Assembly (NCBI GenBank): GCA_021014325.1
Contig: CM037457.1
Coordinates: forward strand, 11,226,538-11,290,537
Length of the DNA stretch: 64,000 nt
Direction of reading: 5' to 3'
Origin: Plazaster borealis
Taxonomy: Eukaryota; Echinodermata; Asteroidea; Forcipulatida; Labidiasteridae
Each line of letters opens with the position of its first letter. Position 1 is the first letter of the stretch. Under the pieces are notes generated by a model. That model had not been told where the DNA came from. It saw only the letters and a program-made list of their open reading frames with translations, and made no database searches. A program made the translations under genes and the position numbers. Shown piece by piece: positions 56,601-64,000 of the stretch.

Positions 56601-57854
56601 GTCAATATCACAACCAGTGAACCATTCGAACTCATCTGCATCGACTTTCTTAAGCTGGAACCATCCAAAGGTGGACATGAAAACATATTAGTGATCACCG
56701 ACCATTTTACGAAGTATGCTCAAGCCTTCCCAACTCGTGATCAAAAAGCAGAGACAGTCGCAAAAATCCTGTGGGAGAATATGATTCAACACTATGGTTT
56801 CCCGATGCGTATCCATGCCGACCAGGGCAGAAATTTTGAAAGTGTACTTATCAGTGAACTCTGCAAAGCTACAGGTATCAAGAAAAGCAGAACTACAGCT
56901 TATCATCCACAGGGAAATGGGTTAACAGAGCGCTTCAACCATACTCTGTTAAACATGCTTGGCACCCTCGAACCAGAACTTAAACAAGATTGGAAGAAAT
57001 ATGTTGGACCAATGACTCACGCATACAATGCAACACGTCATGACTCGACCGGCCATGCCCCATTCTTTCTCATGTTTGGGCGCCACCCAAATCTTCCTAT
57101 CGACCTGATGTTCAACCTGAAGACAACCACAGATAATAATTCAACCTCATACGTAGAATTTGTGGAAAAGCATCGTGAAAGACTACTCTTCGCATACAAA
57201 GCAACAAATGCAAACGCAAACAAAGCAAAAGTTAAGCAGAAACGTCTGTACGATAGAGGTACGAGAGAAGCACCACTTCACCCTGGAGACAGAGTACTAG
57301 TGCAACATAAACACATAGTCGGAACACAAAAGCTCGCAGATAGGTGGGAAGCAGAACCATATGCAATTATTTCTAAGAGATCCGACCTTCCGGTGTATAC
57401 AGTTCGTTGTCTTGATGACGGGAGAGAGCGAACTGTACATCGAAATTTATTAACACCCTGCATGTTCCTCCCCATCGACGAAGACAGCGTGGAGAGCAGA
57501 GAACCGACACAATCTGACCTCAAAGATGACCGATCTCAACAAATCGTTGAAGAAAACATTGACAGTGATGATGAGTCATCTACGGATGAAGAAGGCGACA
57601 AAGCAATCACCGACTCTGCAAACTCTATGGATTCGCCGTCTGTCACTTTGGAGAACAAAGAAACAAAAACACTTGACCCAGTGAATACAAATGATTCTCC
57701 TTCAAAAGACGTATCACACGCACCGGAGGAAGTTGCAGACAATATCTCCCACAACCAGGATGAGAAATTATGCAGTCACATAGCCTCTGAAGAGTCAGAA
57801 CCATCACCAAATAATCGAGACCAAAACGTCTACGAAAACCAGTCGACAGATTGA
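53622..57854 (+). pseudogene. pol: pol with two in-frame stops (PR-RT-RH-IN)
   Basis: One frame throughout. Protease: ALIDSGSQIT (about 53721). RT: RICIDFRQLNKKT (about 54821), MPFGLQNAPATF, and the active-site YLDD at 55125-55136. RNase H: FILQTDASGTGLG (about 55600). Integrase: HHCC zinc finger (H at residues 70/75/78 and CETC at 102-105 of the 56235 frame), DDE triad in CIDFL, HADQG and GLTERFN with D-x35-E, then a C-terminal domain and acidic tail (SDDESSTDEEGD). Stops: TAG 54957-54959 right after LTSGY in RT, TAA 56163-56165 between RNase H and integrase. Confidence 0.88.
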
Positions 57855-58530
57855 CTTACAACTATCTAGGCCAAACACAGCAGCATAGGATCACCGGAGA
57901 ACAGTTAACAAGTGATCTTTATGCCATGAAACTAAAAGCAGGAAAACAACCTTGGGAAAAATGGAAGCGTCCCGAGAGAAAAGAAGCAAGACAAAGAGCC
58001 GGCCTAAGATTGCTTTTGCAGGAGAACTGTTCAAATTGAAACCGCGTACCAAAATTGCCTGTATAAGATCCTCAATTATTGTAACGTATTAATAAGTTTT
58101 ATTTCATAATTATCTACCGAAGAGTGTCACTTAATCTTTTAAATTATTTCATTTCGTTTTAATATTTCACTTACAACCCTGATGAGATAATTGACTTATT
58201 GGATTTTTGTGTTCACATTACCAATGATTGGAGTAAACATTCGCTTAATGTGTGAAATCTTGCAGATATTTAAAAATTTCTATTTAAAATGGTTTATGGT
58301 ATTGTATGAAGCTTTACAAATCTGAGACTGCATTGTATTTGAAAACTATTTAACTCTCTAGTTACATCTCGTGGCCAGGCGCCGGTCACGTGTGTATATT
58401 TGAAGAGTAAGTGTATTTGGTACATCTAGAGTTTAGTGCCACAGAAACTTTCATTGTATTAAAGCTATTGCTGTAAATAATGTATATATCTAGAAGATGC
58501 CAAAGCAAATTTCGAGGACATTTTTTTCAA

Positions 58531-58542
58531 CAGAGGGAGCAA
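58531..58542 (+). other. Polypurine tract of the Gypsy element
   Basis: cagagggagcaa stands directly before the 3' LTR, where plus-strand DNA priming occurs in LTR elements. Confidence 0.65.
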
Positions 58543-58780
58543 TGTGACAGGTATAAAACATGCCCCCGTTAATTTTCGGTTTTATAAACTTATCAGTCGG
58601 TTCTACTAAATTCTTTTGGTATTTAAATTAAATCGAGCGCCCTCCACGTCAGGTTTCCGGGCGCTCCCATAATTCCAATCCATGAAGACAGCCCTTTACA
58701 TGTCTATCATCACTGTCTTCACCTTACAGAATATTAAAGGAGATTTAGCCACACCTCAGAAGCGTCCCGACCCAATATTT
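58543..58780 (+). mobile_element. 3' LTR of Ty3/Gypsy element, 3' end lost
   Basis: It aligns without gaps to the 5' LTR (constant offset 7182) up to caatattt at 58780, then continues aaatgatagcta instead of the expected 11 bp ending TGTCACA. A 4-bp GCTA is found both at 51357-51360 and at 58787-58792, a possible target duplication if the LTR end was altered rather than deleted. Confidence 0.85.
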
Positions 58781-59227
58781 AAATGATAGCTATATTGTTG
58801 GACTTTATTTATGAGTAACTGATGTGTTATTGTTTGGTTGCTGTAGTTGTTGTTGTTGAATAAATAAATGAAGCTGTATAGCTTCAATGCAAGAGAACAA
58901 AATGTATATGTCCAAACACAATTCTTGTACATTTGAATTACAGCAACAAGAATCCATTTTTCTTATTTTCGATTTGAAAAATAAATTTTGTTAAGAACTG
59001 ATGGGATTGTTTGCGGTTTGAGGTTTGCGGTGACACCATGTGATAAATTTCTTATAAGCAATGGTGGTTCTGAGAAAAAACAGGTGTTTAACAAATCGAT
59101 GTTTCAATCAGTATGCTCCATCTTGAATGCTGGACTCTGTTGCTGTATGCTAAAGAGAATTATTTGCACGTGTAGAATCGTTTGCTACAGTGAGTGGACA
59201 AATCCAAAAACTGACGAATAATTGGCA

Positions 59228-59720
59228 ATGAATATAAGTATCTTGGAACTGTGGTGGATGATAAACTGAACTGGAATAGGAATACTGCGACGATCATATA
59301 GTAAAGCTAACCGACGTTTGTACTTTTTAAGAAAACTGAAGACATTTTATGTTGACCGTATTATCTTGCGGTTATTTTATCAATCATTGATACAGAGTAT
59401 TTTAACTTTTAACATAATATGTACATTCAGTTCACTTTCACAGCAAAACAGGAAGAAATTAGACCGGGTAAAGAAAACTGCACAGCGTATCATAGGTTTA
59501 AACTTGACATCCTGGGAATAGGGTTTGAAAGACAAATGCTTGTCAAGTTAAATTCTATAATGAAGGACCCGACTCACCCACTTTTGAATTGCTTTGTTTT
59601 GAATCGCTCTGGTATTAGACTCCGCCCACTACAAACAAACTCACTTCGTTTTCGTAAATCTTTTGTTCCTAACTCAATCCATCTGTATTATTCTATAATC
59701 AAGAGGTATGCCTAAATAAC
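59228..59720 (+). mobile_element. LINE RT C-terminal fragment
   Basis: YKYLGTVVDDKLNW, FLRKLKTFYVDRIILRLFYQ, RVKKTAQRIIGLNL and FRKSFVPNSIHLYYSIIKR, split over two frames, then a 3' region with 'attcatattcatatatattc' (59965-59998). It is a dead LINE tail in the gene D intron. Confidence 0.78.
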
Positions 59721-60054
59721 ATTATCTCTCGCATTCACTGGAAAGGGTAGTATCTGCATTTTGGGTTTTTTAGTTCGCAATTTTTAAAATTTGTATAACA
59801 ATCTTGAACTTTTAAGTTCACAATTGTATGTAATTGTGAGTTGTAATTTCCTTTATATTTGATATTTTCTAATATTGTGGTTGTTGTTTTAAGTATTTGT
59901 TTTGTGATTTTTTCTTTCCAATTGCCAATGGAACTCAATTATCTGTATTTTTAATGCGGACACAATAAAGAATTATATTCATATTCATATATATTCATGT
60001 TTAATCATTTCGAACATGTTATTAATTTGTGATTTATGGTGGAACATGACTTAC

Positions 60055-60177
60055 GATGACATGATCTGCGGTCCGCAGCGAGTATTGACAGGTCGTTACA
60101 CTCACAGTGATAACTGCCGGGATAGTTCACGCATTCTTGTTCACAATCGTGGGTTGACTGGCTGCACTCATCCACAT
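60055..60177 (-). CDS. Gene D exon: cbEGF domain
   Basis: A 123-nt phase 1-1 exon: DVDECSQSTHDCEQEC, NYPGSYHCECND, RRSCH. Acceptor ..aataaag, donor C|GTAAGT. A TTAA MITE (60212) starts 35 bp upstream of its acceptor. Confidence 0.84.
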
Positions 60178-60211
60178 CTTTATTCAATATCATGAGATTC
60201 ACAAATATTAA

Positions 60212-60576
60212 AGGCACTGGACACGTTTGGTAATTGTCAAAGACCAGTGTTCTCACTTGGTGTATCCCAACATATGCATAAAATAACAAACCTGTAAAAA
60301 TTTGGGCTCAATTGGTCATTGAAGTTGCAAGAAAATGATGAGAGAAAAAACACCCTTGTTGTACAAATTTGTGTGCTTTCAGATAGGAATAAAAACTTCT
60401 TGCAAGAAGATTTTATTATTTTAGTGAGAATTTACCTCTTTCTCAAAAAATACGTTACTTCAGAGGGAGTCGTTTCCTACCATGTTTTATACTATCAACA
60501 GCTCTCCGTTGCTTGTTGCAAGTAATTTTTTATGCTAATATATATTTTGAGTAATTACCAAACGTGAACAGTGACT
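60212..60576 (+). mobile_element. TTAA MITE, full-length copy
   Basis: TTAA on both sides (60208-60211, 60577-60580); AGGCACTGGACACGTTTGG at the left and CCAAACGTGAACAGTGACT at the right; central 'acttcttgcaagaag'. Confidence 0.85.
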
Positions 60577-60724
60577 TTAAGGGTACTTTGCAATGGAGAA
60601 ATTAGTTTTCAAAACCTTGACAATTGTCTTATCATCAATGTAAGGTCATTGTTACAAACAAGGCTAAAACCACTATTGGTGGTAAGGGGCTACAAGAAGA
60701 AAATATTTCAGATAAAAATAACTC

Positions 60725-61245
60725 AGGGGAGCTGAAGGTATGAATCAATATTCCTCTTTAAACAGTCTAGATTGTAGGATGAAGGGAAACATGCACCAGG
60801 CAAGGAGTTCTAAAGAGATGTAGTACGTGGAATAAAGCTGTTGGAATGGGTCTTTTTTCTACATTTCAGCAATACAAGCGTGTATGGGTGAGAAAGAGAA
60901 GAAGCAAAAAGCCTTGTTTCACGCTCAAACATTCCGATAGGAGGAACCAGGTCGGACACACTGTTGGCATATTTAACATGACAATATTTGTGGAAAAGAC
61001 AGAGGCTGGCTACAGATCTACCATGGGAAAGAGAACCCTTCACCAACAAGATTAACAATACGCCTCTGCACTCTATTGAATAAAGGTACAAGGCAGGCAG
61101 AAGCTCTGGCCCAAATGTGACAACAGTACTCCATTAGGGGATGTATAGTTGTCTTATACAGGTAGAGAGTAGCATCAGGAAGTAAGAACTTCCGAGTGCG
61201 CTGATGTCTTCGGGAGAAAGACAGTAGTGGCTCTTCATTTAGTAA
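60725..61245 (-). mobile_element. LINE RT C-terminal fragment, antisense to the previous one
   Basis: Frames give IHPLMEYCCHIWARAS, FNRVQRRIVNLVGEG, SVASLCLFHKYCHVKYAN and SFIPRTTSLWNSLPG, the end of a CR1/L2-type ORF2, with a frameshift near 61030. It lies in the intron between the EGF exons at 61285 and 60177. Confidence 0.78.
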
Positions 61246-61284
61246 TTTACTCTTTTTTAATAAAAAATGAATATTCATACTGAC

Positions 61285-61407
61285 CTGCGCACACGTAGGA
61301 GTCATTTGGGTCTACAATGTAGCCTTCATTACATGTGCATTCGAAACTTCCTTCAGAGTTGACACAGGTGTGCTGACAGCCGCCATTACTTTGAGCGCAT
61401 TCGTCAT
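61285..61407 (-). CDS. Gene D exon: cbEGF domain
   Basis: A 123-nt phase 1-1 exon: DDECAQSNGGCQHTC, NSEGSFECTCNEGY, YVCAG. Acceptor ..ttctcag, donor G|GTCAGT. Confidence 0.87.
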
Positions 61408-61945
61408 CTGAGAATTAGTTTTAAAAATGGTATATGAACGGTCTGCAATATTTAATCAATGTTCGCTTGTTATATCATTCAAGGCCTTATTGCCTCGCTA
61501 CTTTTATTAACTCAATACACAAAACGGCCTGCTTAATTACCCCGGAAGCCATGCTTGTTGATAAAGGCTCGTCTCCTCAACATAAATAGTTCCCTGGCTG
61601 ATTGATATACCAAAAACCGCAAGTTGACGAGTTTTGTGCGTATCATTTTGGAAACCTTGGATTCCCATGCAGCTTGCCTTAACGTACACAAACTCTCGCT
61701 GTTTCTCGATTCCAATCGTTTAAGCTCAAGACGCAATGCTGTTTTCAGACAGCATTACTAGTTTTTATTTTTTATTTTTACTCTTACCTTTGCACGATAT
61801 TTCCAAAATGCACGAGACTTGCCCAGTCTACGCGTTGTGTATGACCCCCTATACAATGTTTAGCCTTGAAATCAAGATATTTACTGGAAGATTATAAAAA
61901 GATGAGTACATTATTTCTATAAGAGGAATAGTAGATTGGGCTTAC

Positions 61946-62068
61946 CAACACAATCTCCACCACTGTTGAGCAGTTTGAATCCTTCCGGGCATGCGCAATA
62001 GAAGCTTCCTGGCGTGTTGATGCAATGGTGTTCGCAGCCTGCATTGTTTACTTCACATTCATCGTTAT
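61946..62068 (-). CDS. Gene D exon: cbEGF domain
   Basis: A 123-nt phase 1-1 exon: [36 protein letters not shown]. Acceptor ..ctttcag, donor G|GTAAGC. Confidence 0.88.
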
Positions 62069-62370
62069 CTGAAAGACGGCAACAATAGTGTGGTCCTCAA
62101 ACAAAACAGCTAATCAGTTTATTTAACAATGTGTACAAACGTAATGTGCAAACTATTCGGGAGCCTTTGTTCTAAAAACTCCAACTTATAAACATCCAGA
62201 TATGGATCTTGTATAGATAACTGTGGAATGCAATGTTACCCACAAAAGCTGAATTAATTACAGTAGGATTATTAAGTATTCCTATGTAATCCCTTGATAG
62301 ATTATTAGCTCCAGACGCAGTGCTGTTTTCAGACAGCATTACTAGTTTTTATTGTTATTCTTACTATTAC

Positions 62371-62526
62371 CTTTGCACAGTATTTCCTCGCCAGGGTGCT
62401 CACTGTAACCAGGTATGCAGTGACAGTCGTCAATGGTTGCCTTGGCTCTGCCGTTTGTGCGCGAATATTGCGGGCATTCAACGCACTCGTTCCATATGCT
62501 GCTACGGTAGGAGTTGGGCCGGCATT
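62371..62526 (-). CDS. Gene D exon: GCC2/GCC3-like module
   Basis: A 156-nt phase 1-1 exon: ECRPNSYRSSIWNECVEC, ATIDDCHCIPGYSEHPG, ILCKG. Acceptor ..ttccacag, donor G|GTAATAG. It is flanked by EGF exons, unlike the GCC2 modules of genes A and C, which follow the VWA. Confidence 0.84.
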
Positions 62527-62744
62527 CTGTGGAAGCAACGATAGTACAATTTCTTTAAAAATTACTCAACTCCAAAATTCCAATGCGTTAATTTTGATAA
62601 TAATTTGCTAGTATTTCAATGTTGCAGATCTCTTTGTACTTCGAAATGACGAAAAGCACTTCCCCCAAAACTGGTAACTGCAGAGAGTCTTTAGGTTTTG
62701 AAACAACAGGTTAGACAATATATCTGCTCAACAGAGAAAAAATA

Positions 62745-62862
62745 ACCCACATTTTTGTCATTTCTACATCTGTCGCAACAGTCATCACTTCCCGCCCTAC
62801 ATACTATCTTCTCATGTAAAACACTGAAGGGGCAAAAACCAGGACAACACTCATACGACATC
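62745..62862 (-). CDS. Possible cysteine-rich exon of unknown type
   Basis: The minus frame gives YECCPGFCPFSVLHEKIVC, then DDCCDRCRND. An AG lies upstream (..attaaag) and a GTGGGT downstream, so it could be an exon of gene D with phase 0/1 uncertain. Cysteine density is high, but no domain was recognised with certainty; the ECCPGF word recalls EMI-type domains. Confidence 0.25.
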
Positions 62863-63342
62863 CAAGCAAGCTTGACTTTAATTACTACAATACGACGCAG
62901 AAACAATCAGGACAGTTGTTTTACTTCGGTTTATCTGCGAGAAAACACATAGGCCTATGTCCAAATTCGCAGACACTTTCATGATTTTAAATTATACTTT
63001 CCGACCCATCATCACTATTTTATTTTATTTTATATTTAATTTAAAAAATAAAATAAATGTATAAGTGAATGACAATCTACAAGCCGATAGGTTTGTGTTG
63101 ATGGCTCTGCAGTCGATATTTTTTTTGAGGTTTGCAGCTACAGCATGTAATCACTTTATCTTCCCAATGAGTTCTGTGGTTCAGAATCGATGGACTAACA
63201 ATTCGACGTTTCGATCAGTATAATGCGATGTCTTCCTGAAGAAGACGAAGATACATTATTATCACGTGTCTTTGATTGAAAAGGTTTCTTGAGTTGATGC
63301 CAGGATCAATGGACAAGGATGTTCTCAAGAGGGCGCACTTAC

Positions 63343-63468
63343 CCTCACATGATATCCCATCAGGCATTAGGAGCCGTCCTCCTGGGCACTCACAACGGTA
63401 GCTACCACGTGTATTCACGCATACATTTTTGCATCGATTTGACCTGTCATTTTGGCATTCGTCGATAT
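63343..63468 (-). CDS. Gene D exon: cbEGF domain
   Basis: A 126-nt phase 1-1 exon: DIDECQNDRSNRCKNVC, NTRGSYRCECPGGRLL, ISCEG; intact acceptor ..acttag and donor G|GTAAGTG. The paralog in gene B (14672-14796) has lost its acceptor. The surrounding 0.8 kb is also duplicated there. Confidence 0.88.
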
Positions 63469-64000
63469 CTAAGTAGAAAAAACCCAACAGCATTGTAGGT
63501 CACTTGTTGCATGTCGTCTTTTAAAGATAAACAACTTTTAAGGGTCATTATTAGAGATTGTGCATCACCTTTTGCAAAAAAGTCATGGCAGAGTTACCGA
63601 AATTGTTATTTGTTTCTTTTTCCGAACAATGATAACGACTCGTTTGTTAAGTATATTTATTTATCTGACAGACAATGGCACATAGACAAATGGCATAATG
63701 GCAAACAACAAACCGACAAAGGGAAAAATGTGAATGCAGACAAAACACAAGTGTAAATCATATTTTTCAACTGTTACAGACTGCGTGTCGGGCATTATAG
63801 TACTACTGTTGTCATGATCAAAACAGGCCCGGCTGTACATGGGCGTACGTGCAGGAACTGGGTGAGAGTTTATAATTCCGTACAGCCCCTTGACGACACA
63901 GCTCCTTTAAGGGAATGAAAACTGGGCCTGACTCTTCAACGCAACACTCAAACCCGATCGTTATAGGCTTCCATAACATTTCGATCATGATGCTTGTTTT

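Larger units (their letters stand above)
51361..58780 (+). mobile_element. Ty3/Gypsy LTR retrotransposon, full length but inactivated
   Basis: About 7.4 kb between LTRs at 51361-51609 and 58543-58780. Order: gag (with CCHC knuckle), protease, RT, RNase H, integrase; protease-RT-RNaseH-IN is the Ty3/Gypsy order. Defects: gag frame shift near 52945-52979, TAG at 54957-54959 and TAA at 56163-56165 within pol, and a 3' LTR missing its last 11 bp. The LTRs' similarity implies fairly recent insertion. It lies on the plus strand, opposite to gene D, in the intron between 60055 and 50287. No envelope gene was seen. Confidence 0.9.
32777..63468 (-). other. Gene D: polydom/SVEP1-like gene, 5' and 3' ends unresolved
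   Basis: Exons in transcript order: cbEGF 63343-63468, GCC2-like 62371-62526, cbEGF 61946-62068, 61285-61407 and 60055-60177, split CCP 50195-50287 + 49683-49794, CCP 44583-44777, HYR 41984-42223, split HYR 41123-41256 + 40012-40114, CCP 37189-37392, CCP 36514-36708, HYR 36174-36428, CCP 35694-35895, HYR 35358-35612, HYR 34686-34928, HYR 33952-34194, CCP 33572-33802, linker 32777-33051. Phases agree throughout. Whether these belong to one transcript is inference; the 10-kb intron between 60055 and 50287 contains a Ty3/Gypsy element. Confidence 0.6.

Noticed and set aside
57851..58039. Small open frame after pol as an extra Gypsy gene (for example env)
   Set aside because: Only 62 residues, no signal peptide or membrane segment, no recognisable motif.

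Overview
This is eukaryotic (metazoan) genomic DNA, not a prokaryotic window. Short, widely spaced coding exons are bounded by GT/AG splice signals, introns are filled with repeats, and there are many foldback (MITE-like) elements, LINE fragments, tRNA-derived SINE-like pieces and one full-length LTR retrotransposon. Hyalin-repeat (HYR), sushi (CCP), VWA, cbEGF and GCC2/GCC3-type cysteine-rich domains are mixed together, as in the polydom/SVEP1 family. HYR expansion plus a TTAA-flanked 'aggcactg' MITE family that I associate with sea-star genomes suggests an echinoderm, probably an asteroid. That taxonomic call is inference.

All host coding exons recognised lie on the minus strand, so each gene reads right to left. 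They form a tandem cluster of related secreted mosaic-protein genes. Gene A (about 5508 to beyond the left edge): signal peptide + VWA, an EGF-like module, GCC2-like, CCP, CCP, then out of the window. Gene B (21356 to 8740) is complete: signal peptide, CCPs, four good EGF exons plus one damaged EGF exon, CCP, CCP-HYR, CCP-HYR, three more HYR, stop, polyA signal. Gene C (about 31049 to 23559) is a decaying relative of genes A and B: a VWA with a degenerate MIDAS whose first exon is cut by a foldback transposon, EGF-like, GCC2-like, then a 66-bp minisatellite and about 4 kb without exons, a truncated HYR and a terminal HYR with stop. Gene D (beyond the right edge to about 32777) is polydom-like: EGF, GCC2-like, EGF x3, CCP (split), CCP, HYR, HYR (split), CCP, CCP-HYR, CCP-HYR, HYR, HYR, a 'PRNGALAC' CCP and a polydom-type linker exon. 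Nearly all exons are phase 1 on both sides, which explains how modules could be shuffled and duplicated without breaking frame.

Large paralogous blocks tie the genes together. Block A (about 5.74-9.4 kb and 21.58-24.2 kb) carries an intergenic region plus a terminal-HYR 3' end. Block B (about 9.54-13.08 kb and 34.55-38.09 kb) carries CCP-CCP-HYR-CCP-HYR-HYR. Block D (about 14.47-15.29 kb and 63.13-64.0 kb) carries one EGF exon. The copies serve as each other's empty sites, which allows target-site duplications to be read directly for two MITE families (TTAA and CAG).

A Ty3/Gypsy element (51361-58780, plus strand) sits in a gene D intron. It has near-identical LTRs, gag with a CCHC knuckle, and pol with protease, RT, RNase H and integrase. 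It is inactivated by a gag frameshift and two in-frame stops in pol. LINE 3' fragments occur at about 18.0-19.35, 38.3/39.7, 42.5, 59.2 and 60.7 kb. No rRNA, functional tRNA, CRISPR or prokaryotic-type operon was seen.
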